From: Dolomedes plantarius
Taxonomy: Eukaryota > Arthropoda > Arachnida > Araneae > Dolomedidae
NCBI GenBank assembly: GCA_907164885.2
Contig: OU015493.1
Coordinates: 59,954,935 to 60,018,934, forward strand
Reading direction: 5' to 3'
Length of the DNA: 64,000 bases
Position 1 is the first letter of the stretch; each line of letters starts with the position of its first letter. Positions 34,950 through 46,011 of this stretch are shown in pieces. Both the position numbers and the translations under genes were made by a program. The notes under the pieces were generated by a model. That model saw only the letters and a program-made list of their open reading frames with translations, ran no database searches and was not told where the DNA came from.

Positions 34950-37254
34950 CTCTAAATTAAAGAGTTGCAGATTCGTTTCAGCGGGAGAGGAATGATAGCA
35001 CACAAACACTTTTCGTTATAGAATCAGTCTTTTACAGTTCATCGGAGATTACAAAGTGTTAAACATAGATACAAAAACAAACGCGATTCTCATAAGCACC
35101 CTTATAAATGCGATTAACATTCAAAACTTATTAAAAAAACTACGGAATACAACTCTAAACGAAGTAAATAAAAATTACTCCAGATGAAAGCATAATATCT
35201 CACCATCGGAAGTTGTATGAAAACATTTTGCCCGCTATATATAACATTTCATTCGTAAATGCGACAATACTATAGAAAATGTTGCTCACCATCAGCAATT
35301 TGGGATCTTCGAGAGTGAAAGAAGAAAAAAAATCGCGCATGATTAGCCAACAAACGCTAGTCGACTCAACATAACCCGTATAACCCTGGTTGTGATATAA
35401 AAACAAGAATTTTAGCCACTGTGTTTGCTCCACACCGAAGATGTAAAACGAGTTTCGCAATGGTTTAGTTTGGCGATAACTCCTGGCAACATTGGCTGGC
35501 ACTATCGGAACATCACGTTTATTCACATCTTAAAACAAGTTACTTGGCGATAATTTTTTTTTTTTTAAAGTCTGCTAACGGTTCCAAGGTAAGCAAAACG
35601 TGATTATGAACATTAAAAAGGAATGAGATAAGAAAACTGGTCAGTTTCCAACCACTACAAAAATATTTTGGGGCAGTGACTGTTCGATTTCCTTTATCCG
35701 TTTTGTTCGATTTTTTAGTCAGTGAAAGCGTTCATGCTATCATCCAAAAAAGAAGATTTCAGCCTTTTCCTCTTTCTAGAAACGAAGAGCAAATACAAAG
35801 TATGAAAGATAAAAATAAATGTTCGAGTCTCAAAGGAGTCATTGAACTGAAAATTTTCGATTCATGTAATTGTATCAATGCCCGTAAATCACAAGCCCAT
35901 TACGTTATTTTAGAATGTTCTAGTGACGTCATTACGTGTGTACACTTACATAAAAATGTACCACACATAAAATATGCCCACCACCCGAGTGACACATTTT
36001 CCGTTCCAAACAATGTATTTTTGAAAGTCTTTTTTTCTGAAACAATGAATGCTAAGAATAGAAATATTACGGTAATGCTTCCTGAATAGCTTTTACGCAT
36101 CAAAAGAATGCGGCTCTTTTATGAGAGCAAAATTTATTTTATCATATTTTAGTTTTTCTTTAATTTTATTTTTTCTAAGGAGGAAGGATGAGGGGGGGGG
36201 GGGGGTTAATGTTATTTTCCGTTACCTGCCAAGTAGAGTTATTCAGTCTAAAGATGTTTTGTTTAGTTTTCAAAATTTGTTTCACATACTGAAGAGAAAT
36301 TGAGAACAAAACGAACTACATTTTAGCGCTTCAAATCAAGACATCCCTGTGTAGCAAAAGTTGACCGTACTGCTATATGGTCAAAGTACAAACCAAATCA
36401 AGACTTGTAACCGGCTATTAATTGGCTTATACTATCGGAAGTTAAATCATGTTACTATCATGCTACATTAATTAACAGCTGATAGACATTTGATGCAATT
36501 TATTACGATGAAGGTTATCAAACTAAAGTACCCAACTCAGCTTTCTTTCAGTAGCAATGAGTACATTAATAATTAAAAAGCCCCAGAGGTTAAAATAGAA
36601 TCCCAGGGGATGCACGAAGTGGAAAAATTTTGTTTAATAGATTGGTATAAGAGCACAAATCTATAATTTTCCCTTTGTTTTATAGGTATCTCAGATGCTT
36701 AATTAACCTAAGAATTAAGAATCTTATTTAATAAATAATTGTGATAATTTTTAAAGGTAAAGGAAGAGCTTGCTGAGAAATGTGCATTTTGAAAGAAAAG
36801 AGTGCAAACGAATTTTTTGACTTATTTTACGTTTTTTTTTTTGTTTTACTAATCCCAGATTGTCTAGCAAGGTAGACAATCTCCATGAAACCAAGAATAT
36901 CTAAAAAGTCTAAAGAGGGTCCAGAAGGACCTCGTCCTTTGTAAAACCCAAACAAGCCAAAATTTTACAAGCCAATATATGTATTTTATACTTTAAACTC
37001 TCTTCGGGGAGAGAGGGAACTTAAAAAAAAAAAAAAATTCTTTTCAAGCCCATTTGTTTCCCTTTGGTATGCCTTTGCTCTCTTTTAGGTCACCATTTAT
37101 ACTTTTTGCTTTAACAACTCAGGGAGGTCTCAGCTCTGCGAAAAAAGTTTGCAAATAATTATACCCATAGCATTTCAGTGTAGACTGGAATTTTTTGCAA
37201 GATTGTGACTTTAAGCTGGAATTTTGCCTGGCAGATGATTAATTATTATATTTG

Positions 37255-37423
37255 AATTCACTGTTGTGCTTTTTTCGTTACGTAGTGTTAGCGTTAAAAA
37301 TTTTAACCAGTGACAGAGCTCAATTCATTGACCAGGTGATATGCCAAACCAATCACAGGTCACGTCAACAATCTTGGAGCCAACGGAGTAACGCAACGCT
37401 CCGAATGCAACGTGAACAGGCCT
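37255..37423. mobile_element. Diverged Tourist-like MITE, copy 3
   Basis: The right end GTGAACAGGCCT before TTA, with CGCAACGCTCCG, CCAATCACAGG and GCGTTAAAAATTTT, matches the MITEs at 7684 and 8354. The left end is lost or unrecognisable. Confidence 0.55.
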
Positions 37424-38197
37424 TTAGCCTTGGGCGACATTGTTACAAGTTGAATTCCCGAATGTAACTAAAATCACATATTTCAGTGCTTTATCAATTG
37501 AACGGTTGCGAGGGATAAATGCAGAGGAGGGGCTGAATAATCTCCTAATCTCCTTGCAAGGAAAATGTACCGTCTATAATCCTGTGGTCAGTCGAATGTT
37601 ACATAATCCTTTTAAAATATGCTACCCCATTCATTCATTAGAGACAGATTAGTGTTCGTACAAAAGGGATTTGCACTTCACACAGTCACATTCTATTGTC
37701 ATGAAGTCTGCGTAAGATGACTAAGCCACAGCGAATAATTGATCAAGGTCGGACACGATTTCGAAAGTGAAATAATGAATGACAGAAGAACTGGGGATAA
37801 TGCACAGAGAAATTTTATGTCTGGATAAGAGTAAGCCAAGGTCAAGGATGCATAAAACATTTGCTGAAGGTACACGAGTCTTCGGCACGAGTCTTCTGAC
37901 AGGATGGGATTTATTAGAAACTGATAAGCTGAAGGAGAATTGAAAGAAAAAAATTTGAACTACAGAAATGGATTCATAAAGTAAATGGACTTGGACTTTT
38001 TTGGGACATGATTAGTGGAAGAGATTGACATTTAGATTATCATCTAACATCCTCAAAATTACCCTTTGTGACTGAGATCCATCTATAAGTGTATTATTTT
38101 GATGGATTCATCACGAACGACTCATCAATCAATATCAGTCACTAAGCATTAAAAAAAATTTCAATGGGTGTATTCGGATCCTGGAATTATTTTAAAT

Positions 38198-38427
38198 CAG
38201 TGGTTCCTAACATTTTGTTGATCACGGACCACCTGTGGGAAAAAATGCGTAGGAGACCCTCTCCTAACTAACCCTTTAAAAAGTTTAGGTGAGTTTAATT
38301 TCCTGAATAAACAAACTATTTGTGATAAACAAATTTAATAAAAAGTTCCAAATAAACTCCTTAACAATAATATATTTAGCATAAAATTAAACTTAATAGC
38401 AAACATTTAAAAAAAAATCTAATACGG
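38198..38427. mobile_element. hAT-type element, left end only
   Basis: CAGTGGTTCCTAACATTTTG then GGACCACC is a hAT-type left end like that at 8976. No right end or 8-bp duplication of TTTTAAAT was found, so the extent is a guess. Confidence 0.4.
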
Positions 38428-38600
38428 AGGCATTTGTCGTTAGACATCCACATTTTGTTATTCACCGCAATTTTACTGGCTATTTTATTATGGGAGACCA
38501 TATAGGTGAGCCAGCATTGCTCCCTATGAGGGGGACGACACAGAAACGACATAGCCTTAATCGGTATTTGAAATGCTAACCACCACACCATGTGGGCGGC
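38428..38600 (-). mobile_element. tRNA-derived SINE, inverted
   Basis: The minus strand reads GCCGCCCACATGGTGTGGTG (A-box side), a degraded B-box region, then GGCTCACCTATATGGTCTCC, CATAATAAAATAGCCAGT and GTCTAACGACAAATGCC, parallel to the SINE at 19850. Confidence 0.72.
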
Positions 38601-39541
38601 ATAGCAAACATAAAAACGTTTGAAAACTTTTGACGTGAAACGTTTGAAAACTTTTGAAGTGAATGAGATTTCTGCGCTTGAATTTGCTTTACTAGCTGTA
38701 CGACGCTACCACTTCACATTGTAGAAAATAAATTAGGAATTTTTAAGCAAAACAGAGATTTTCCTACTCTTAACGTCAGGAAACGAAAGAAATACAAGAA
38801 TTTTTAGAACTTGAACAAAACAATTTCGTTCCCAATTTTATAAAATTGTTCAATTGTTCAATTTCCACTGTACTACGCGGTGTATAAATCGTTTTTCCTG
38901 TATTTCATAATTTTGTCTGGAAGTATTGTTAAAGAATGACCACACTTTCCCCTTGAGGCACGTACTGAACTCTTGATCTGCGGTATAAAATTCTACGAGC
39001 TTCAATTTATGGACAACCTGAGCCAATTTAATGGCAAATTGCTGCTTTTTCAGAAATTGTGATACAACGTAATACATTTAAATTGGGCCTTTTTTTTTCA
39101 AATTAGAGTTTTGATGGTTTGCATTATGTGTTTTTAACAATTTATTTTTAAAAAAAATCTATTTATTTATAAAAAGTTTATTGTTTATTTCTTTCTCCTT
39201 CCCTTTTTTAAAATATGCACACAGCGTTGTTTTATAATTTAAAAAATAATAATAATTTGATCTTAATTATTTCACATTAAAACTTTATTTTTTAGACATG
39301 ACGTAAAAACTTTGAATTCGAGACATTTTGTTATGTTTTTAATTGTTTTAGAAATTATATGAAGGAAGCTGTCATGTTGTATGGAAAAAGTATATCAACT
39401 TCCGCCCTCTAAATTAATATACGATCTTGAAAATACCCTCAATATACCAGACCTTAAGATAATAATTGTTCAAAAGTATGTCTATAAAATTTAACGAAAA
39501 TCTTCTGTCATTGTGTTGAGAAAGGAAATTGCATACAGTAC

Positions 39542-39709
39542 CTGGAACCTCGACGCTTCGTCTTCCATAGAGGACGGCGCAGACATTTCTATTTCGTCCA
39601 AAAGTGACGAATTTCCGTTCGGACTCCTCCTCAGCAGGAGATCTAACTTTGCCTGGAGTTGAGAATTCGTTTGCCTTAAGTCGTCAAGGTCTTGTTGTTG
39701 GTTGCGAAT
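39542..39709 (-). CDS. BicDR: BicDR exon with Spindly-like LLDEI motif
   Basis: Fifty-six codons, acceptor TTCTCAG and donor GTACTG, phase 0. The first half is coiled coil (IRNQQQDLDDLRQTNSQLQA). The second half is a linker with SPNGNSSLLDEIEMSAPSSM. The string SLLDEIE corresponds to SLLSEIE in human BICDL1. It fits the L-hydrophobic-x-E-hydrophobic Spindly motif that contacts the dynactin pointed end in dynein adaptors. The functional reading is inferred from the family. Confidence 0.9.
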
Positions 39710-39978
39710 CTGAGAAGAAACGAATATATCCGGTTAGTTTCCAACAGGAGAGAATACTTTTCCGAGAAAAACAATCATTCACGAAAAAAAGGGAAAAGGA
39801 ATTGTTGCCATATTTAATATAAAATTTTTAAGAAAAACAAAGGAAGATTTCACGAGGTTTTATCCGTAAGAAAAAAGAAAAACCTCAAAGCCGTTACAAG
39901 ATAAACGAATATTTAAATCAAAACAATCATCGATAATCATGAAAGTTAAAGCAAAATACAATAAAAATTTGCACTGCC

Positions 39979-40170
39979 CATCGTATAATGGTTCGTGTCG
40001 CGTGTTTTCAAAAGTGGGCTAGGGTTCGAATCACGGCAAAGGAATGGACGTTCCTGTGCTGTTCCATCAAGAGAGATAGTTCCATCATAGTGTTGATTCA
40101 TTTGGTACTCCTTTAACAAAATAGGTAACGAAACTGTAGTGGGGATGGGCGCATGTCCTTATAATGATAA
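39979..40170 (+). mobile_element. tRNA-derived SINE-like unit
   Basis: CGTATAATGGTTCGTGTCGC (A-box like) and GCTAGGGTTCGAATCACGGC (B-box) have tRNA spacing. An unrelated 3' body ends in ATAATGATAATAATG. It is not a real tRNA because the arms do not pair. Confidence 0.5.
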
Positions 40171-40373
40171 TAATGAAACTTTTCTGTTAACCAGAAGTAG
40201 TAACCAATTACATAAACTTAGCATATTCTTGTCTACTTTAATTTGACGAAAGATGCCGTGAGAGTTTTTTTTTTATTTACATAAAGTTTCTATATTTACA
40301 TAAAGTTATAGAATCATCTTATTTATGTAACCATGTAGTTCTATTTGAATATATTTTATATCTAAAAAATTCT

Positions 40374-40660
40374 ACACCTTGGGGCATTTTTCATTTTTTT
40401 AAAATGCAAATAATATTTAAAAATTTAAATTACTCGGGGAAAAAATCTTGTCTCGTGTGTTTTAAACGCTCATAAATTCCTTTGATGGCTGAAATTTATA
40501 AAATGAATTCTGTTGCAAGGTGCAGAAAAGTTCAGGCTATCTAAAAATACCATTTTTATTGGATTATCAGAATTTATGTAGCTGTAAAGTAGACACATTT
40601 TCTCCATAGGTTAACATTGAGGTAAGTGAATCCACCAGGGTTAGTACACAGAAGCCTTAA
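40374..40660. mobile_element. GCTGC-ended MITE family, copy D (left end missing)
   Basis: It shares AACGCTCATAAATTCCTTTG, GGTGCAGAAAAGTT and TTTTCTCCATAGGTTAACAT with copies A-C, and ends AGAAGCCTTAA. The TIR at the left is absent. Confidence 0.65.
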
Positions 40661-42750
40661 GGATTATATATTTTACTTTATTTCCATCATGGCAAGGTAG
40701 TTGAAAGGTTATACATTTTTTGTTACATATATGATTGTTTTTTAAAACTTTCGCAAACATCGTTTTTCTATTTTCACCTACAACTCCTTCAGTCAGTATA
40801 CTCCTTTTTTTCGTTTTTTTTTTCAGATTTTAAGAATCCAAAAGGCACAATATTTTTTACCCACCACAGTCTGGTCTAAAATTATAGGTATGCGCATATT
40901 AAAATTCAGATAAAGGGAAAACTTCGACAGATTATGTATGCTATCTATTGTGCAGAAAAACTGCATAGTAATACTACTCAAGAGAACTTGGTTCAAAGAA
41001 TTTTGGTTAGAAAATAAAACTTTTCTTAATGTTTTGGTAGAATATTCCTGTAAAACGTTAATATAACCTTTTATAAAAAGTACCGAAAGGCTTTATTTGT
41101 ATTAAATTTAAAATATTATTTTTTAAACTGCATCTTTTCAAATTTGGGTGTATAGTTTTAAATTTTTTATTTCTTAGTCAAAATTACATGTCTACAAATC
41201 TAAGGATCCGATATTTACAATGTCCAGACGGGAAAAAAAAATTCTGTGTATAGATAAAGCCCCCCAAAATTGAGCTAAGCTCTAACTCTAATTTCAAATG
41301 CGTTAAAAATTTGATCCATAATCGCTATTACTAGAATCTAAAGCTTCGATTTAAAAGGTTTTGAGCGATTTAGACGCTAACAGGCTTTTTTTCAGTTGCA
41401 TAAAAAATATAAATTCTTCCAAACTGTGAAAAAAAAGAGTTAAACGACTACCTTTGCATAGAAAGATACTATAGTGTTACACTTTCTTTTTTTTATTATG
41501 AGTAAAACAATCAAGAAAATTGCCCACAATATTTTAAGGAAACATGGCATGCCTTACATCCCTTTGTTGGTTTCGTATGTCGGGCGTATATTTCTACTTC
41601 TGCAGTACTCTCCAACTCGCATTTATTCATACATAGTTTTTAATTTATCACAGATGAATATATATATTTTTTTCATAATGTAAAATTAAACCTGAAGGAA
41701 AAGAAGAGGCAATTTATAATATTTTGTAATGAAGGAAGCATCGAGCTTCGAATATCCTAATACAACAACATTGGGATGTAAAGGTGAAGAGATCAATCTC
41801 GCTGTGATTGAGTCTTCCACCCTTCTCTTTAATTCTGCCTCTTTCGGCCCAGAACAAAATAAACTCCCCTTCCAACAGCCAATAACTACGAAGGTTAGCC
41901 CCTTGGAATTTACGTATACCGTCTGCAAGAAGCTGATGCAATCCACGCGCGGCAATCCAAAGAAGCTGATGCAATCCAAGTTAAGGAGAAGATATGTGTT
42001 GCAGTCAAATAATTTTACCCTTAAAAAATTACGATTAACCTAATAAAATATTCAATAAGATTTAAAATAAATAAATAAATATATAAATTTTTCAATATTA
42101 CATGCGTATATTTATCAGATGGAATTACATTTCCTCTCATTCATGTAGATTGAATATTGAATATCCCAGTATCAATGACAATATCAATATCCAAATTGAG
42201 ATCAATATTGACGACTTATTATATTTATAAAAAAAAAAACTGCCAAACTTTATGACTTACCTTCGCGGCTTACTTTTGCTGCGGTACCCAAACAGACATC
42301 TGAGATATCAGATGAAATGAAAAACATTTTATTTGCGATAAAATGATAAGGATCAATTCAATTTTTGTATGACTTTTACTAACCATGAGCAGATTAGAGA
42401 GCTTATCGTTTTGTAATATTTCGGTATTCATGACGAGATCTCATCTTTATTTTCGTGATCAGACTCGCGTGAGTAGCACTTGGGAAAAGTTATTGATAAT
42501 AACGAAGGAAGATAACAGAGAACGAAACTTTTAAAAATTATTATCCTTTGAAACCGTATCATATCATGATTAGAAGAATCAATCTACCTAGCCCGAATGT
42601 AAGCAGTGAGTACGAGATTTATGACTTTAAATTACCCATGTTCACATATTTTAATTTAGGCTTTATTATATTCACCATAATGATTAGTTCCCTCGTTATT
42701 AGAGGATGTCCTGTGTGCCTCTCCAACCGGTTAATTTGAGACCTCATATC

Positions 42751-43436
42751 TAAGGCTGCTGTGTACTAACACTATTGGATTCGCTCATCTAAATGTTAAC
42801 CTATGAAAAAAGTGTGTCTAAAGACTACCGGCTTGGATTTAAAGATTTTTTTTTAAAAATTGTACTCAGTAACAGAGAAAGAAATTTTTCATCTTGGGGT
42901 ATTTTTCGTTTTTTAAAATGCAAGTAATATTTTAAAATTTAGATTATTTGGGGAAAAATTCTGGTATACTAGCAGTGTATTTTAAACGCTCACAAATTCC
43001 TTTGGGGGACGAAATTTATAAAAGGAATCCTCTTGTAAGGTGCAGAAAAGTTTAGGCTATCTGAAAATTCCATTTTTATCGGATTATCAGCATTTTTGTA
43101 GCTGTAAATAGTGGACAAATTTTCTCCATAAATTAACATTGAGGTGAGACGGCTTGCGGCGTCCCTGTGGTACAGCGCTGGTTTTCGGTGCTGAGGGTGC
43201 TCGGATCGAATCCCGGCGTCACGCCACGAAAAATGCCTCCGTTTGTATCGTCCCTTCATAAGGGGTGATGCTGTACGCCTATATGGTACCCCCATAATAA
43301 AATGGACAGTAAACTGTGGCGTAGTATAGGCGAATGTTTGATGACAAGTGCGTCCGCTTAAAAAAAAAAAAAATAAATAATAATAAAAAAATATGAGGTG
43401 AGAAAATCCGATAGGGTTAGTACAGAGCAGCCTTAA
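42751..43436. mobile_element. GCTGC-ended MITE family, copy A, with nested SINE
   Basis: The left end TAAGGCTGCTGTGTACTAAC and right end GTTAGTACAGAGCAGCCTTA are inverted repeats. A SINE (43150-43393) has inserted near the right end and duplicated ten bases. Without it the element is about 430 bp, non-coding. Confidence 0.8.
43150..43393 (+). mobile_element. tRNA-derived SINE nested in a MITE
   Basis: A-box region CCTGTGGTACAGCGCTGG; B-box GCTCGGATCGAATCCCGG; 3' body CCCCATAATAAAATGGACAG and TTTGATGACAAGTGCGTCC; then an A-rich tail. TGAGGTGAGA is duplicated at 43140-43149 and 43394-43403, proof of LINE-assisted insertion after the MITE was in place. Confidence 0.87.
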
Positions 43437-43960
43437 GATTCCCGGGGAAACATTGTGTGGTAGAAGGGAGAATAATAGACGGGAAGATATAAAAATTTAC
43501 AGAAAAAATATTCTTAGGCAGTATTTTTTGGAGAGCACTTTTGGTGAGCGAAGGAAATTTCTCGATTTAAAATAATGCCACCTTGCAGTGTTGTTCTGTG
43601 GTTACACCATTCAACAGATAAAATGTATGAGATACATAAGCCGTTTATTATTTATTTATTTATTTTTAAAATTTCATTGCGATGATTCGAAAATTGAACT
43701 CAAAAAACCTACAGCATTAGAGATTACAGGGAATAAAGATTGCAGGGTGAGTGCAGCGCCTTTGGCTGGTTTACACGTGGATTTCGCGATAAAGAGCGAT
43801 AACAATGAATTTTAATGAAATTTAACTGGATAATGCATTATTAATAGCTGTTATATCACATTTCCTATAGTCATTATTTTCTTTGCGGATTCAGTGATTG
43901 CAAAAGTGCCGTCCATAATATGTTGGCAAAGCACAAAATTTCGTATTGTTTCTGGAGAAG

Positions 43961-43969
43961 TTTTTTTTT

Positions 43970-44004
<35 letters not shown>
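43961..44004. repeat. Poly(T)-(GT)n microsatellite
   Basis: Twenty-one T followed by GT dinucleotides. Confidence 0.95.
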
Positions 44005-44147
44005 CAGTCATCCCAAAAGCAACCAATGACAAGAATAGTTATGAAAGCTTACAACTTTGGGTGTCAGATCAATGACTAAGATAATTATTTCCCCAAACTT
44101 TTAATTGTATTTTGTATGCAACGATCTTTTTGCCATCCCCCCCGTGC

Positions 44148-44467
44148 ACCATTGGTACCAGGGTAATTGACCCGGTGGTTCTCTGTCTCTCCGGTGCAGC
44201 AGACAGGAGCAAACTACAATAACCCGCTTTCGTAGTGGCCACCTCAGAACATTGACTTATACCGACAAGGAGAAAGCGTTTCCAACTTGTACCAAATGTT
44301 CCAAAAGCCAAGCCACTCCGGATCATATCCTTGTGTACTTGGGACTTGAAAAGGAAGATCTTCTGGAGCGGCCATTGTTGGTCATTGAGAGTGTGCGGTG
44401 TCATGGACCTAATCTAGCTCTGCTGGGTGACAGGGATCAGCAACAACAACACAACAACATGATCTGA
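44148..44467 (+). pseudogene. Non-LTR retrotransposon 3' end (RNase H tail with zinc knuckle)
   Basis: The plus strand reads HHWYQGN, a stop, PGGSLSLRCSRQEQTTITRF, RSGHLRTLTYTDKEKAFPTC, TKCSKSQATPDHILVYLGLE and LLVIESVRCHG, ending at TGA. This is the end of jockey/I-type ORF2 proteins common in arachnids: RF.SGHL..L, then CxxC...PxHIL.C. The last Cys is Tyr here. One stop and the missing upstream part make it a dead 5'-truncated copy. Confidence 0.8.
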
Positions 44468-44636
44468 AAACTAGGAATTTCGAAAAGGTTTTCAAAAACC
44501 ACCAATCAAGTTTTGTAATTTTACGCTATTCCTCCAAATTAACATAATATTTGGATTTGGTTTATCCTATATATTTTCTCTCTTACGCTCTAAAAGTTTC
44601 AAAGTAAGGACTTCCCTCTAACCTTATACTCAAGAT

Positions 44637-44895
44637 ATGAGGATGGAATATAAAGGGGATAATGGCAAGAGAAATAACGTCACATTAGGAACAATGGTGT
44701 GCAACATGTCCCTGAAAATACACGTGTTCCACTCTCATCAGGATTTCGTCCTCCAAAATAGTGGTAATAGGAATGACGAGCTTGACGAAAGGCTTCATAC
44801 CTTAAGATTTTTATTCTTGATAAAAGGCACAACACACACAAAAAAATAATGTATAGTTGGACACTTGCAACAGAAGCTACATAAAATGATTACAA
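44637..44895 (+). pseudogene. Second fragment of the Chapaev-like transposase gene
   Basis: TMVCNMSLKIHVFHSHQDFV parallels ALGCSMSVKIHFLHSHGDFS at about 17305-17360. NRNDELDERLHTL follows where the other copy has SEEQGERFHQ, so the Glu-Arg pair persists in degraded form. The ends of the fragment are unclear. Confidence 0.6.
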
Positions 44896-44943
44896 ATTAT
44901 AGAAGAAACCTCGTCACCAGTTAATGTTTTATTTTATGATAAG

Positions 44944-45130
44944 GGCCGGGTCATGGGAATGGCTAAGACGCAGGTATTCGATTCCAGATTCTATGGATTA
45001 GATTCCCGCTGTTAGCATGGGTATTTGTAACCATTCGGAATCGGGTTTCAACTGCAGGTCTCGGATTCATCAATCATCGTGTCGCAAATTATGACACTAG
45101 TGCTCTCAACCAACCAGCCGTGGTGATTAC
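44944..45130 (+). mobile_element. Possible degraded SINE
   Basis: GGTCATGGGAATGGCTAAGA and GGATTAGATTCCCGC sit at box A/B-like spacing, followed by AACCATTCGGAATCGGGTTT. Similarity to the unit at 62275 is partial. Low confidence. Confidence 0.35.
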
Positions 45131-45305
45131 TTAATTGGGAATTCATATAAATGTGCAATTTTTTTTTCGCGTATCTCCAAAACGAGAACAAATCTGGTGT
45201 TTTGTCATTTTCATCCAGAACATACATGAAAACGAAGGTAATTTCGTTTATTTTCGGATACTATCTCTCTCTCTCTCACACACACACACACAAATGCACT
45301 TTACA

Positions 45306-45570
45306 AGCTGAAAGTAAGTAACGAAAAGAATTCGTCTCAAAAACTTAAAGGGCTAGAGTAGCTGATATTCCCTAAAAACCACGCGTGATCTGATAATGAC
45401 TATAATTCCATCTGCAAGATAATGTTTTACAAAATGCTCAAGATCTCCTTACATTGTCTTGCAGATGGGATTATACTCATTAACAGATCAAGCGTGATTC
45501 CCGAGGCTATTATCTACAAGAGGACTCTTTAAGCATTTCAGATGGATTTTTCTGTCACTTACTTTCAGCT
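45306..45570. mobile_element. Foldback element
   Basis: Outer arms AGCTGAAAGTAAGT (45306) and ACTTACTTTCAGCT (45557-45570) are inverted. Inner arms 45388-45426 and 45453-45490 are also nearly perfect mirrors (TGATCTGATAATGAC..., ATTCCATCTGCAAGA...). A single diverged arm recurs at about 45720-45790 (AAAGGGCTAGAGTAGATAAT), so the family is multicopy. Confidence 0.72.
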
Positions 45571-45864
45571 TAAAAAGCGTTTAAGACCGATTAATCCATC
45601 CTTTAGTTCGGCGTCCATAAGCGTCAGGGATGGTGCGTTTTAGCCGATTTGAAATGCTATAGTTGACGATAAAATTATACATAAAAAACCATTGATAAGC
45701 TAGCAGTACCTAATGAACGCTTAAAGGGCTAGAGTAGATAATATGCTCAAAAATTACCTATGATCTGTTAATGACTATGATTCCATCGTTTTTTGAAGTA
45801 CGTGAGATTGTTAAAAGCAGTCTAGAGTCGAGTGTTAGGTTTACAAGAGAGCTAAAAGTTTTAC

Positions 45865-46011
45865 CTTCTGTTCTTGCTCCCTGTTCTGCCTTTGGAGCAG
45901 GATGATCCGGTCACCGGACTCTTCCAGGGACAAGTTGAGATTTTCTCGCTCATCTGTGAGCGCGTGGATTCGCTGTCCAAGGTCTGCTTTTCTGCCCTCC
46001 AGGAGGTTAAT
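45865..46011 (-). CDS. BicDR: BicDR exon (coiled coil)
   Basis: Forty-nine codons, acceptor TTGTTCAG and donor GTAAAA, phase 0. It reads INLLEGRKADLGQRIHALTD, ERENLNLSLEESGDRIILLQ and RQNREQEQK. It matches the human segment with DRKRELEHRL...EENDLL and RVLILERQ. It is charged, heptad-rich and lacks Pro. Confidence 0.9.

Larger units (their letters stand above)
33571..39541 (-). other. BicDR intron, 6.0 kb
   Basis: It contains the hAT MITE at 34645, a diverged Tourist-like copy near 37.4 kb, a hAT-type left end at 38198 and an inverted SINE at 38428. An open minus frame at 35200-35526 (108 codons) and a plus frame at 35676-36089 (137 codons) match no family I know and have no splice context. 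Confidence 0.6.
39710..45864 (-). other. BicDR intron, 6.2 kb, repeat-rich
   Basis: It contains two SINE-like units, two copies of the GCTGC-ended MITE family, a LINE RNase-H tail, a fragment of the Chapaev-like gene and a foldback element. Between about 41.1 and 42.7 kb nothing is recognised; open frames on both strands at 41686-42043 have no known match. Confidence 0.6.

Noticed and set aside
35200..35526. 108-codon minus frame in a BicDR intron
   Set aside because: No family match, no heptad pattern, no suitable splice sites; BicDR frame is already continuous without it.
41686..42043. Overlapping open frames on both strands, 86-104 codons
   Set aside because: No known domain, no splice sites giving frame continuity with BicDR, and both strands open over the same bases.
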